In this document: positions 26,806 through 36,108 of the stretch, piece by piece
How positions within the stretch are numbered: position 1 is the first letter of the stretch
Layout: each line of letters starts with the position of its first letter
DNA from: Chloroflexota bacterium
GTDB lineage: Bacteria > Chloroflexota > Anaerolineae > B4-G1
Assembly: GCA_024232355.1 (NCBI GenBank)
Contig: JAAEPW010000191.1
Span: forward strand, 8,146 to 72,145
Length of the DNA stretch: 64,000 nt
Direction of reading: 5' to 3'
Notes under the pieces: model-generated
What the model saw: only the letters and a program-made list of their open reading frames with translations
The model's database searches: none
Told to the model about the DNA's origin: nothing
Made by a program: the position numbers and the translations under genes

Positions 26806-28356
26806 ATGAACAAAAAACGAATTCTGATCATTGATGACACGATGGCTGTTCGTCATGCTTTGGCCGAATATTTGTCAAGCTGCGGCTATGAGACCGTCAC
26901 TGCCGAGGATGGTGCTGATGGGCTGGCGCAGGCCCGAGCGTGCGAGTTCCATACCGTCCTGGTAGATCTGCTCATGCCCCGCGTAGATGGGCTGGAGGTT
27001 GTGTCTACGCTCACGGTCGAACAGCCCGAACTGCCCGTAGTGGTCGTTTCTGGGACGGGTGGGCTGAGCGAGGCCGTGGAGGCCATACGACAAGGTGCTT
27101 GGGACTATATTACCAAACCCATTCGAGACCCAGACGAAATCACCGTCGTCATCGAGCGGGTGATGGAAAAAGCCAATCTGATCGCCGAGCGGGCGCGAGC
27201 GGATGTGGCACTGAAAGTGTCTAACGATCGCTTTGCCGCTGTGGTGAACAATCTGACAACGTTGGTTTACGTCGCAGATATGGAAACGTATGAAATATTG
27301 TTCGCGAACCGGACCATACAGGATATTTATGGAGACGTGCTTGGAAAGACGTGTTGGCAGGTATTGCAAAGCGGGCAATCTGGCCCCTGTGCCTTTTGCA
27401 CCAATCGCGAATTGTTTGATGCTCGTGGCCAACCAACCGGGGTGTATGTTTGGGAGTCTCAAAATACTATCACCGGTCGCTGGTACGATATTTGCGACCA
27501 GGCCATCCGATGGGTGGATGGTCGTTTGGTGCGCATGGAGATCGCCACCGACATCACCGCGCGCAAACAAGCAGAAGAGGGTCAAAGACAAGCGCTGGAC
27601 AAAGCGTTGCAAGCAAGGCGTGCGCTGCAACAAGCCCATAGCGAGCTAGCAGAAAAAGCATCCGAGCTGGAAGCAGCCAACACTGAACTTTCCCAGTACG
27701 CCTATATCGTCTCCCACGACCTGCGCGCGCCGATACGGGCGATCAACAACTATAGCCTCTTTCTCCAGGACGACTGCACCGGCCAGTTGAACGACGAAGG
27801 TCTCGAATACGTCAAAGGGATCGCCGAAAGCGCCCAGCAGATGGACAAGCTGGTGGTAGACCTGCTCGAGTATTCAAGTATTGGCCGCGTCCAGGATGAA
27901 AAGGTCGAGGTGGATATTGGGGAACTCTTGGAACGCATCATCAGAACCCTCAACCTGGATGAGCAGACTCTGATAACGCTGCCGGTGGATGCTCCCGTTG
28001 TTTGGGCCCAAAGCGTGCGATTGGAACAAATCTTTGCCAACTTGCTCAACAATGCGGCCAAGTTTCGCCGCCCCGACGCTGTCCCCACGATCTCGGTGGC
28101 GTGGACTGACCAGGGCGAGGCGTGGGAGTTCTCCGTCCGCGACAATGGTATCGGTATCGCAGAGCAGCATCACGAAAAGATATTTGGTATCTTTCACCGT
28201 TTGCATACACAAGAGGAATATAAAGGCACCGGCATCGGTCTTGCCATCGTCAAAAAGGCCGTTGATCAGCACGGTGGTCAGGTCTGGGTAGAATCTGAGT
28301 TTGGACGTGGCTCTGTCTTTACATTTACCCTGCCCAAACATGCACCGGAGAATTAG
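26806..28356 (+). CDS. receiver-PAS-histidine kinase
   Basis: A 516-residue hybrid. Receiver 1-120 (HTVLVDLLMPRVDGLEV), PAS about 145-260 with a Cys-containing loop (GKTCWQVLQSGQSGPCAFC), coiled coil, HisKA about 295-360 (YAYIVSHDLRAPIRAINN, the phytochrome-like type) and HATPase about 400-510 (NNAAKF, DNGIGIAEQHHEKIFGIF, GTGIGLAIVKKAV). The start ATG 26806 is preceded only by a weak AGTGGTAGAG; the open frame runs upstream through repeat sequence and is not believed. The single-domain receiver gene follows 2 bases after its stop, so the pair is cotranscribed and the receiver is its likely partner. Confidence 0.9.
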   Translation: MNKKRILIIDDTMAVRHALAEYLSSCGYETVTAEDGADGLAQARACEFHTVLVDLLMPRVDGLEVVSTLTVEQPELPVVVVSGTGGLSEAVEAIRQGAWDYITKPIRDPDEITVVIERVMEKANLIAERARADVALKVSNDRFAAVVNNLTTLVYVADMETYEILFANRTIQDIYGDVLGKTCWQVLQSGQSGPCAFCTNRELFDARGQPTGVYVWESQNTITGRWYDICDQAIRWVDGRLVRMEIATDITARKQAEEGQRQALDKALQARRALQQAHSELAEKASELEAANTELSQYAYIVSHDLRAPIRAINNYSLFLQDDCTGQLNDEGLEYVKGIAESAQQMDKLVVDLLEYSSIGRVQDEKVEVDIGELLERIIRTLNLDEQTLITLPVDAPVVWAQSVRLEQIFANLLNNAAKFRRPDAVPTISVAWTDQGEAWEFSVRDNGIGIAEQHHEKIFGIFHRLHTQEEYKGTGIGLAIVKKAVDQHGGQVWVESEFGRGSVFTFTLPKHAPEN

Positions 28357-28358
28357 AA

Positions 28359-28793
28359 ATGAATGCAGACCCCTTTCCGATTTTACTGGTCGAGGACAGC
28401 AAACACGATGTGCGATTCGTCCGGCGCGCGTGGAGGATAAACCGCATCACCAACCCGCTTTTCATCGTGCCACACGGTCAGGCGTGTCTGGATTTTCTGC
28501 ACCATAGAGGTGAGTATGGCGATGGCAAGGTCTGCCCGCGCCCTGGCATTGTGTTGATGGACATTCGCATGCCCGTGATGGATGGCATCGAATGTTTGCA
28601 GGCCATCCGGTCTGATCCCGAGTTCAAGACGTTACCGGTAATCATGTTGACGACGTCGAGAGAAGACCAAGATCGAGTGCACAGCTATGAACTGGGCTGT
28701 AATACGTTCATCGAAAAACCGGTGGATTTTGATAAATTCTCTGCTGCTGTGCGCGCGATCCAGGTCTACTGGACGCTGTCAACGCTGCCATAA
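28359..28793 (+). CDS. single-domain response regulator (Rcp1-like)
   Basis: A 144-residue stand-alone receiver. It has ILLVEDSKHDVRFVRRAW at the start, the phospho-Asp in GIVLMDIRMPVMDG (about residue 68), the switch Thr in VIMLTTSRE and the Lys in FIEKPVDFDKF. The extended loop FLHHRGEYGDGK between beta-2 and beta-3 is typical of Rcp1-type regulators that serve phytochrome-like kinases. GGAGAA precedes the ATG. It has no output domain, so it must act by protein contact or as a phosphate relay. Confidence 0.92.
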   Translation: MNADPFPILLVEDSKHDVRFVRRAWRINRITNPLFIVPHGQACLDFLHHRGEYGDGKVCPRPGIVLMDIRMPVMDGIECLQAIRSDPEFKTLPVIMLTTSREDQDRVHSYELGCNTFIEKPVDFDKFSAAVRAIQVYWTLSTLP

Positions 28794-28890
28794 ATTATTT
28801 CTGGCTTTTTGCCCAGTCATTCCAGCCCACACTGTAAACCGGTCTAATTCGCTCAATCTGCTGACCAAACGAGTCGTTCAAAAAGCACAA

Positions 28891-28910
28891 CGTTGTTTCT
28901 GAACAACGCC
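28891..28910. repeat. 20-bp hairpin repeat, copy A
   Basis: CGTTGTTTCTGAACAACGCC folds as a perfect 7-bp stem with loop TCTG. Identical 20 bases recur at 34149-34168. A partial inverted copy is at 14135. Confidence 0.7.
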
Positions 28911-28939
28911 AAAGGGGAATCGTACAAGAGGTCGATTCG

Positions 28940-31879
28940 ATGCGCATTCTAATGGTTGAGGACGAAAAACACGATTATCAGATCGTCAAACGCACGCTGG
29001 ATAAAAGCGATTTGATTTGTAAAATCATCTGGGTGTCATGTGGGGAGGATGCGTTAGAGTATCTGCAAAATGATCAGTTTGACATTGTCCTGATTGACTT
29101 TAAATTGCCCGGCATCAACGGGCTGGATACGTTTAAGCAGATCATCGCCCAAGGTATAAATGTTCCCGTTATCTTTATCACTGGATCGGGTAACGAATCG
29201 GTTGCCGTGGAAGCGCTCAAGCTTGGTGCGCAGGACTATTTGATAAAAGATACCACAGGGGAATACCTCAAGTTTTTGACCACAATCGTGCACAAGGCCC
29301 ACTCCCAATGGAAAGACACACAGGCACGCGAGCACGCGTTACAAGAGAGCCAAGCACGCTATCGGATACTGTTCGAACACGCCAATGACGCGATCCACAT
29401 AGAGAACGAAAATGATGAAATCATCGATGTGAATCGGCGTGCGTGCGAACTGTTTGGCTATAGTCGTGAAGAGATGTTGACCTTGCACGTTTCAGACTTG
29501 CAAGCCCCCGAGGTCCGTGAACAGGAAAGCGATATAGTCAGGACTGAATGGGCGCGCTATGGGAACACTATTTTTGAGGCTCTGAACATCCGTCGTGACG
29601 GCACACGGATTCCGGTAGAGGTCAGCGTGTCCAAGATAATGGGTCTAAAAGGCGATTTGTACGTTTCCATTGTTCGCGATATCATCGAGCGCAAGCGAGC
29701 CGAGGAGTCACTGCGGCAACGCACAGCCCAGTTGGAATCGCTGCGCGCGGTGGGCCTGGAACTCACCGCCCAGTTGGACCTGGATATCTTGCTCTATTCC
29801 GTCGCTTCACGAGCCATCGAGTTGTTGGACGGGACCAAGAGCGGTTTGTACCTTTATCAGAAAGAGTTAGACGCACTGGAATTGGTTGTGGCAATTGGTC
29901 GCGGTGCAGGGCCTATCGGGGCTCGACTCCATCGGGGTGAGGGTCTTTCTGGTAAAGTGTGGGAAACGGGTGAATCATTGGTGGTGGATAACTATCAGGA
30001 CTGGGATGGACGATATCCGACTTTTGAAAAGTATCCTTATGCAGCCGTCATAGGTGTGCCTATCCGTTGGGGAAAGACATTTCTGGGTGTGCTGAATGTT
30101 TTGTCAGATACCCCATCCGCTTTTTCCCAAGCTGACGCCGATTTGTTGAGCTTGCTTGCCACTCAGGCAGCCATCGCCATCCGCAACGCCCGCTTGTATG
30201 AAGACAGCCAGCGGCACAATCTGGAGCAGGAGACGGTAGGGCATATTGTCCGCGCACTGAACACCTTGGACGTTCGCGATGCTTTCCCCGTATTGATGGA
30301 GGGGCTTGAAACCCTCACCAACTGCGACCGGGCGAGTCTGGCTCTGCCGGATGAGACTGGCGAATATTTTATCATGTCTACCCTAGAATCTCCTTTCCCT
30401 GTTTTGGAAGAAGGAACTCGTATACCTTTTTCATCCACTGCTGCTGCCAAAGACATCGCGGCTGGTCGGATTCACTTGACGACCGACTTGGGCACAGAGA
30501 CGGATTTTTTTGGAGAACTGGTGCTCTACCAAGCCGGTTTTCGCTCGCGGGTCAACCTGCCGTTACTCGTCGGCGGCGAACCCATCGGGGCGCTTAGTCT
30601 GGCGAGTCGCCAACTGGCCTGTTTTCGGGAGGATCAACTATTGGTGCTCCAACAGATCGCTGATGCTTTGGCCAGCGCTGTCGAAAACAGCCACCTCTTT
30701 CGAGCAGAGCGGCGCTTGCGACAGGAAGCTGACACCCTGCGCGAGGCAGCATTGGCACTCACATCCGCGCTCGATCAGCCTCAAGTGATCGAGCGCATCC
30801 TCGCCCAATTGCAAAAGGTTGTTCCCTATGATACATGTTCGGTCCAGTTGCTCAGAAAAAGTACCGAGCACGGACGAGCGGACCAGTTCGAGGTCGTGGG
30901 CGGGCGCGGATTCCCCAATATGTCAGACTTGTTGGGCATGTCCTTTGTTATCGGTGACGACAATCCCAACAGCGAGGTGATCCGACGCCAGGCCCCCATC
31001 ATTGTCGCTGATGCGCCAACAGAGTATCCTCATTTCTTGCACAAACCCCATGCTCAAGCTGGCATCCACTCTTGGTTGGGAGTGCAAATGGGGATGGGCG
31101 AAGAACTGATAGGAATGATCACCCTGGACAAACAAGAATCAGGGTTCTATACACAAGAACACGCCCGGTTGGCCCAGGCATTTGCGTCCCAGGCTGCCAT
31201 CGCTATTGAGAACGCCCGTTTGTATGAACAGGCACAACAAGATGCCGAAACCCGGGCCGTACTGCTGAACGAGGTCAACCACCGGGTCAAGAATAACCTG
31301 ACCGGTATCCTGGGCTTGCTTTATACTGCTCGAACCAGTGCCAAGGTGAGTGACCGGGCCACGTACCAGTCCACGATGGATGATTTGATTGGCCGGGTGC
31401 GTGGACTGTCTACAGTGCATAGTATGTTGTCCGCGTCCGAGTGGTCGCCGCTGCCTCTGAGCGACCTGGCTGCCAAGATCATCTATGCCTCTATAAAAAC
31501 GCTCCCACGCACCAAGCGTGTGTCGGTTGATGTAACGCCTTCTCCGGTTCGCGTGACGTCTGACCAGGCACACAACCTGGCTTTGGTGATTAACGAGTTG
31601 TCTACCAACGTCATCAAATACGCTTTGCAAGAGCGTGACTCGGCGCGGATTGCTTTTCGGATCGCATTTGATGAGAACGTGACGCAATCTGCGCCCCTAG
31701 TGCGGTGCGAGTTCCGAGACGACGGTCCAGGCTACCCGGAGGATGTATTAAAGATGGAGCGTCACAACGTGGGATTTGATCTGATACAAAACATTGTGCG
31801 CGGCAGCTTGCGTGGAGATCTATCACTATATAATGACCGGGGCGCAGTGGCTATCCTTCGATTTCAAACCAAGGTATAA
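28940..31879 (+). CDS. receiver-PAS-triple GAF-HisKA_2 histidine kinase
   Basis: A 979-residue cytoplasmic kinase. Receiver 1-120 (DIVLIDFKLPGINGL), PAS about 135-255 (ARYRILFEHANDAIHI), three GAF domains (about 270-420, LHRGEGLSGKVWETGESLV; about 430-590; about 600-760). Its kinase core is of the HisKA_2 type, about 775-850 (LLNEVNHRVKNNLTGI holds the phospho-His), with HATPase to the end (LALVINELSTNVIKYA, DDGPGYPEDV). HisKA_2 kinases commonly act on stand-alone receivers and stress pathways. AGAGG is 8 bases before the ATG. The receiver is a recent relative of that at 24378. Confidence 0.9.
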   Translation: MRILMVEDEKHDYQIVKRTLDKSDLICKIIWVSCGEDALEYLQNDQFDIVLIDFKLPGINGLDTFKQIIAQGINVPVIFITGSGNESVAVEALKLGAQDYLIKDTTGEYLKFLTTIVHKAHSQWKDTQAREHALQESQARYRILFEHANDAIHIENENDEIIDVNRRACELFGYSREEMLTLHVSDLQAPEVREQESDIVRTEWARYGNTIFEALNIRRDGTRIPVEVSVSKIMGLKGDLYVSIVRDIIERKRAEESLRQRTAQLESLRAVGLELTAQLDLDILLYSVASRAIELLDGTKSGLYLYQKELDALELVVAIGRGAGPIGARLHRGEGLSGKVWETGESLVVDNYQDWDGRYPTFEKYPYAAVIGVPIRWGKTFLGVLNVLSDTPSAFSQADADLLSLLATQAAIAIRNARLYEDSQRHNLEQETVGHIVRALNTLDVRDAFPVLMEGLETLTNCDRASLALPDETGEYFIMSTLESPFPVLEEGTRIPFSSTAAAKDIAAGRIHLTTDLGTETDFFGELVLYQAGFRSRVNLPLLVGGEPIGALSLASRQLACFREDQLLVLQQIADALASAVENSHLFRAERRLRQEADTLREAALALTSALDQPQVIERILAQLQKVVPYDTCSVQLLRKSTEHGRADQFEVVGGRGFPNMSDLLGMSFVIGDDNPNSEVIRRQAPIIVADAPTEYPHFLHKPHAQAGIHSWLGVQMGMGEELIGMITLDKQESGFYTQEHARLAQAFASQAAIAIENARLYEQAQQDAETRAVLLNEVNHRVKNNLTGILGLLYTARTSAKVSDRATYQSTMDDLIGRVRGLSTVHSMLSASEWSPLPLSDLAAKIIYASIKTLPRTKRVSVDVTPSPVRVTSDQAHNLALVINELSTNVIKYALQERDSARIAFRIAFDENVTQSAPLVRCEFRDDGPGYPEDVLKMERHNVGFDLIQNIVRGSLRGDLSLYNDRGAVAILRFQTKV

Positions 31880-32230
31880 GGCTTTTCCAATTTCCAACTC
31901 GTCCCAAAATTTGCGGTGGAGAATCTTGTAAATCGCACGCGAGTTACAAGATAACCGGCAAAGCTCGAGGAATTCTGTCATAATCTGCCTTTTCAAGGTG
32001 TCGTTGACTGGATCACAAAATCTGTTTGGGAGATTTATTTCTCTGGAATTCCCAAAGGCTTTTCCAATTTCCAAATCCTCCCAGAATTTGCGGTGGAGAG
32101 TCTTGTAAATCGCACGCGAGTCACAAAATAATCGGAAAAGTTCAAGGAATTCTGTCATAATCTGCTTTTTCAAGGTGTCGTTGACTGGATCACAAAATCT
32201 GTTTGGGAGATTTATTTCTCTGGAATTCCC
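31878..32230. repeat. 177-bp tandem direct duplication
   Basis: Two copies in direct order, 31878-32054 and 32055-32230, each beginning AAGGCTTTTCCAATTTCCAA and ending near TCTCTGGAATTCCC, about 90% identical by eye. The second copy ends 17 bases before the ATG of the next kinase. A third, diverged, inverted partial copy is at 55877-55973. The opposite strand is open across both copies but this is a by-product of the repeat length (a multiple of three). Inside each copy CTTTTCC and GGAAAAG form an inverted repeat. Confidence 0.85.
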
Positions 32231-32247
32231 TAAAGGAGGGACATCGA

Positions 32248-33831
32248 ATGAACGAGCGAAATAAAAATGTCCAAGTGCTGATCGCCGAGGACGATTATCT
32301 GATCAGCACAATGATCCAAGAGATGTTAGAGCACAAAGGGCATACGGTCGTTGGAAAAGCCGTGGATGGCCTGCAAGCTGTCGAGATGACGTGCCAACTT
32401 TTTGGGACACCCAACCAACCCGACGTGATTCTAATGGACATCAAAATGCCCGATATGGATGGGATCGAGGCCACGCGGATGATTCAGAAACGCTGCCCCA
32501 CACCAGTGGTGGCACTGACTGCCTACGAGGCACAAGACCTGGTTGCAGAAGCGGGCGCGGCTGGTGTGGGGGCCTACCTGGTCAAACCGCCCGACGCGCG
32601 CGAAATGGAACGGGCCATCACCATCGCCATTGCCCGTTTTGACGGCATGATCGCATTACGGCAAAGTGAGGAGCGACTGGAAACCATTTTTGATTCCGTC
32701 CAGATCGGGATTGTGATCATTGATGCAGAAACCCACGTGATTGTGGATGCCAACCCGGTTGCCGTTGGAATGATCGGTGATCCCAAAGAAGAGATTGTCG
32801 GTTCGATATGCCACCGGTATATATGTCCGTCCAAGATAGGAAACTGCCCAGTCACTGATCTGGGCCAAGATGTGAACAAGGCTGAATGCGAGTTATTAAA
32901 GAGCGACGGTGAGGCTGGAACGATTCTCAAGACCGTAGCCCCCGTGATGTTGCAAGGTCGCAAACACCTGCTCGAGAGTTTCATCGACATTTCTGAACGC
33001 AAGCAGGCAGAGGAGGGTCAACGCCTGGCCTTGGCTGAGGCGTTGCAGGCCACGCACGCGCTGCGAGAGGCTCAGGAGAAAATGATGGAGCAGGAGCGAC
33101 TGGCCATCGTGGGTCAAATGGCCGCCGGTATCGCTCACGAATTCAACAATCTCTTGGCCTCGATCACGCTGAACACTCAAGTATCCTTGCATACGCCCAG
33201 GTTGGACCCTCAGACCCGTGAGCTTATGGAGGTTGTGGTTCAAGAATCCAACCGCGCTGCCGGTTTGGTCCAACAGATTCTGGACTTTGGCCGCCAAGCG
33301 ATGCTCAGACGAGAGACGCTGGATCTTTTGTTGCTTGTGCAAGAGACAATAAAGCTGTTAGAGCGCAGCTTGCCGGAGAATATCGAGATCAATCTGGCTT
33401 TTGGGTCTGCTGTGAGCGGCGTACAAGATTCAGAGCCGTATGTGTTGGATGCTGACCCCGCGCGCGTCCAACAAACGATCGTAAACTTGGCCCTTAATGC
33501 CCAAGACGCCATGCCCAAAGGCGGTGAACTGGGCATCGAGTTACAGAGGTTGCGGGTTGAGCAGGGCACCCAAGCCCCAGTGCCCGAAATGCAGGCTGGA
33601 GAATGGATCCAATTGACCGTGCGAGACACCGGCACCGGTATCCCGCCCGATGTGCTTCCACACATCTATGAACCCTTTTTCACTACCAGAGCACCTGTGG
33701 GGCACGGGTTGGGATTAGCTCAAGTGCACGGCATCGTAAAACAACACGGGGGGCACATCACCGTGGCCACCGAGGTGGGACGCGGGACGACGTTTTGTCT
33801 CTATTGGCCTGCACTGCCAGAATCCCACTGA
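32248..33831 (+). CDS. receiver-PAS-histidine kinase
   Basis: A 527-residue hybrid. Receiver about 8-130 (PDVILMDIKMPDMDGIEAT), PAS about 150-270 with the cysteine pattern CHRYICPSKIGNCPVTDLG found in a known PAS subgroup, then a HisKA (VGQMAAGIAHEFNNLLASI, the NtrB-like type) and HATPase (NLALNAQDAMPKGGE, DTGTGIPPDVLPHIYEPFF, GHGLGLAQVHGIVKQHGG). AAAGGAGGGA before ATG 32248 is a strong ribosome site. It is last in the block of five receiver-first proteins. Despite the NtrB-like core no partner regulator with a DNA-binding domain lies in the window. Confidence 0.92.
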   Translation: MNERNKNVQVLIAEDDYLISTMIQEMLEHKGHTVVGKAVDGLQAVEMTCQLFGTPNQPDVILMDIKMPDMDGIEATRMIQKRCPTPVVALTAYEAQDLVAEAGAAGVGAYLVKPPDAREMERAITIAIARFDGMIALRQSEERLETIFDSVQIGIVIIDAETHVIVDANPVAVGMIGDPKEEIVGSICHRYICPSKIGNCPVTDLGQDVNKAECELLKSDGEAGTILKTVAPVMLQGRKHLLESFIDISERKQAEEGQRLALAEALQATHALREAQEKMMEQERLAIVGQMAAGIAHEFNNLLASITLNTQVSLHTPRLDPQTRELMEVVVQESNRAAGLVQQILDFGRQAMLRRETLDLLLLVQETIKLLERSLPENIEINLAFGSAVSGVQDSEPYVLDADPARVQQTIVNLALNAQDAMPKGGELGIELQRLRVEQGTQAPVPEMQAGEWIQLTVRDTGTGIPPDVLPHIYEPFFTTRAPVGHGLGLAQVHGIVKQHGGHITVATEVGRGTTFCLYWPALPESH

Positions 33832-33964
33832 AACTACCAGACCAGCAATTTCCATTTTGATTGTGAGGAGAGAGCATTCGGCAATGCGGCGCATTAAGAA
33901 ATGCAAAGATGCCTGCGAGATCTATGGGATCATCCAAGAATAACTTGTACTTTTTAGTTCGGGT

Positions 33965-34106
33965 ACTGGTTCAGTTGAATGGGATTACGATGTAGACGAG
34001 GTTTCCATACCTCATAGAGCCTTACGCGCTATGGAAAGCGCGGCTACAAGCTCAATTTCGAGCCACAACAGACTATTCTCTAAAAATCCCACCCAACTGA
34101 ACCAGT
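33965..34106. mobile_element. 142-bp inverted-repeat element
   Basis: The left end (33965-33986, ACTGGTTCAGTTGAATGGGA...) and the right end (34085-34106) are inverted copies matching at 20 of 22 bases. The inner segment ATGTAGACGAGGTTTCCATA (33990 onward) recurs inverted at 56531-56554. It lies between the last kinase and the M23 gene, in a 414-base gene-free stretch, and codes for nothing I recognise. Confidence 0.6.
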
Positions 34107-34148
34107 GCCTTAGTTCGTTTCCTATGCAAAAATGCCTGGAAAATACGA

Positions 34149-34168
34149 CGTTGTTTCTGAACAACGCC
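34149..34168. repeat. 20-bp hairpin repeat, copy B
   Basis: Identical to the copy at 28891-28910. It lies 78 bases before the M23 peptidase gene. Confidence 0.7.
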
Positions 34169-34245
34169 CAAATCCACCAAACCTTGACCTGACGCGGAAT
34201 ACGTGTTATCATTTTGACACCAGTGATGTCAAAGGGTGACAATTA

Positions 34246-35226
34246 ATGAGCGATATAGATTCAACGGGGGGCGGAAAAAGCCCCCTTTCCCTGTTTCTGT
34301 GGGCGATCCTGATCGTCGCGTTGGCGGTGGTCGCATACTTTGCTGGAGCAGGCATGGCGAGACGTTGGGCGACAGTGCCATCCCTGGCGCGTCCTCTGTC
34401 CGTCGCGCCTCTGGCTCCGACACCAGCACCCACACGGGTCTCGTCCGTCTGGCTCGTGCCTAGCGCCCCAGTAGAGGATACATTGGGCGAGGACACTGCC
34501 GACAATTGGCGATTTCGGGGCGTTGCGGGGCAATCCGTCACCATCGAAATGTGGCTCCACCCTGGCTCCGGTTCTAGCGTAGAGACTGAACTGGCCGTCC
34601 ATCTGATCGCGTCCGACGGAACCGTGCTGGCGAGTGAAACAGGCTCTGTCTTTGTCCCCCCTTACCTGACCTGGCTGCCGCTGCCGTCTGATGATCTATA
34701 CTATATCCAGGTAGAACCTACCTCGGGCGCGCCAGGTCGATACTCGCTCTTGCTCACCCTCTCTGATGCATTACCATTGGGCACTCCTGGCACACCATTG
34801 CCTCCGCAGTTAACGCGTGTGGCTCCCGGGGGACCTGCCGCTGCTGCTTTTCAAGGACAATTCCAGTGGCCCAGCACGCGGCGCGCAATCTCTGGCTGGA
34901 CCTTTCACGACCCCGGCAATCCAGGCCACATCGGCCTCGACATTGCCGCCGAGATGTGGGACCCCATCGTCGCGTCAGCCGACGGCATCGTGACCTTTGC
35001 CGAGTGGGGGGGCGGCTATGGCAACCTGGTCATCGTGGAACACGACGGCGACTGGCGCACGTATTACGCGCACTTTACAGAGATCGTGGTCACCGTGGGG
35101 CAAGAGGTGCGCCAGGGAGAACTCCTTGGAGGGGCGGGCACCACCGGCTACTCTACCGGGCCGCATCTACACTTTGAGATACGCTACCAGGGCCGCCCGG
35201 TTGATCCCCACGTTCACTTGCCATGA
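34246..35226 (+). CDS. membrane-anchored M23 (LytM) peptidase
   Basis: A 326-residue protein with an N-terminal signal anchor (about 16-36, LFLWAILIVALAVVAYFAG), a beta-sandwich region about 70-180 that resembles a pre-peptidase C-terminal type domain (NWRFRGVAGQSVTIEMWL), and a C-terminal M23 domain. Zinc ligands are the His and Asp of HIGLDIA (about 227) and the last His of GPHLHFEI (about 307). M23 enzymes cut peptidoglycan cross-bridges or regulate amidases. A full HxxxD plus HxH set suggests it is active. AAAGGGTGA precedes the ATG. It stands alone between repeats and the SUKH-like gene. Confidence 0.9.
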   Translation: MSDIDSTGGGKSPLSLFLWAILIVALAVVAYFAGAGMARRWATVPSLARPLSVAPLAPTPAPTRVSSVWLVPSAPVEDTLGEDTADNWRFRGVAGQSVTIEMWLHPGSGSSVETELAVHLIASDGTVLASETGSVFVPPYLTWLPLPSDDLYYIQVEPTSGAPGRYSLLLTLSDALPLGTPGTPLPPQLTRVAPGGPAAAAFQGQFQWPSTRRAISGWTFHDPGNPGHIGLDIAAEMWDPIVASADGIVTFAEWGGGYGNLVIVEHDGDWRTYYAHFTEIVVTVGQEVRQGELLGGAGTTGYSTGPHLHFEIRYQGRPVDPHVHLP

Positions 35227-35342
35227 ATAGAGTTGTGTGTCCCCAATGTCGAGTGCCTGGCAGGAGGATTGGGACGCAGACGAGGAATGGGATATGTGGG
35301 CATAGGTCGCCGGGTTGAGGGAATAAAAAACCGGATATACGC

Positions 35343-35966
35343 ATGGACACTTTTGAAATATTGCGCCCGATACTAATAATCGAACACAATCAAACACAGA
35401 TTTCTCCTCCCCTATCAGATGTGCAGATAGCCAATGCTGAAATTGTTCTGGGTAAACTGTTGCCCCCTTCTTTCCGAGAGTGGCTACTGGTAATGGGGGA
35501 CAAAGCCTATCTATTCAATGGCAACCTACAGATTGATCCACTACTCGATCAACCAGGGCAACCATGCATTGTTCACAATCTTCAAAGATTGAATCAGTAT
35601 CACTGGCAACTCGATCCCGCTCTGATTGTGTTTGGAAGCAATGGGGCAGGTGAGCTATGGGCTCTTGACAGCGCGATATCAACAACAGAAGGAGAATACC
35701 CGGTTGTTCAGGTTGGTGCTATCTTTTCTGACGAGGGTCGCAACTACAAACTCAGCAACTCATCTTTTGCGAGGTTTCTCTATTCGCAAGCGTTGTGGTG
35801 GACTCGCTATCGTCACCCCGCTCTACCCGAGCCGAAAGACGAGAGCGCCGAAGATAATTGGATCATTACTATTAACCGCTTGTTAGATCCCACAATTGAA
35901 CTAGGACATCCGGATGTATATGCGGCTCCACAGACTATGACTGAAATCCGGTCATTATTTGGATAA
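35343..35966 (+). CDS. SMI1/KNR4 (SUKH) family protein
   Basis: A 207-residue protein that fits the SUKH fold: an N-terminal helix (SDVQIANAEIVLGKLLPPSFREWLL, shown here as two parts of one helix-turn) with the LP.SFREWL motif, then a beta region with VFGSNGAGELWALD and a C-terminal FARFLYSQAL. SUKH proteins are widely used as immunity proteins for contact-dependent toxins, and some are housekeeping. No toxin gene lies next to it here, so the immunity role is only possible. The start ATG 35343 has no strong ribosome site. Confidence 0.65.
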   Translation: MDTFEILRPILIIEHNQTQISPPLSDVQIANAEIVLGKLLPPSFREWLLVMGDKAYLFNGNLQIDPLLDQPGQPCIVHNLQRLNQYHWQLDPALIVFGSNGAGELWALDSAISTTEGEYPVVQVGAIFSDEGRNYKLSNSSFARFLYSQALWWTRYRHPALPEPKDESAEDNWIITINRLLDPTIELGHPDVYAAPQTMTEIRSLFG

Positions 35967-36108
35967 TAGAGTTTGTCGCTTTCTGGACGGTGTTGGCGCT
36001 TGGGTTACTGTTCCGAGCAATGAGTATGATCAAAATAAATGACCTGTGTTGTGAGAACTGAACAACACAAGAAGTAGACCAGGGGAAAAACTGAACTAGC
36101 TAGATTAA

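Noticed and set aside
31826..32173. A 115-codon open frame on the minus strand with a repeated peptide
   Set aside because: It is the by-product of a 177-bp tandem DNA repeat whose length is a multiple of three. The distant third copy has a stop in the same frame, and there is no ribosome site.
33881..33943. A 19-codon open frame (MRRIKKCKDACEIYGIIQE) with GAGGAG upstream
   Set aside because: It has a ribosome-like site but no relatives or context and is too short to support. It may be a remnant.
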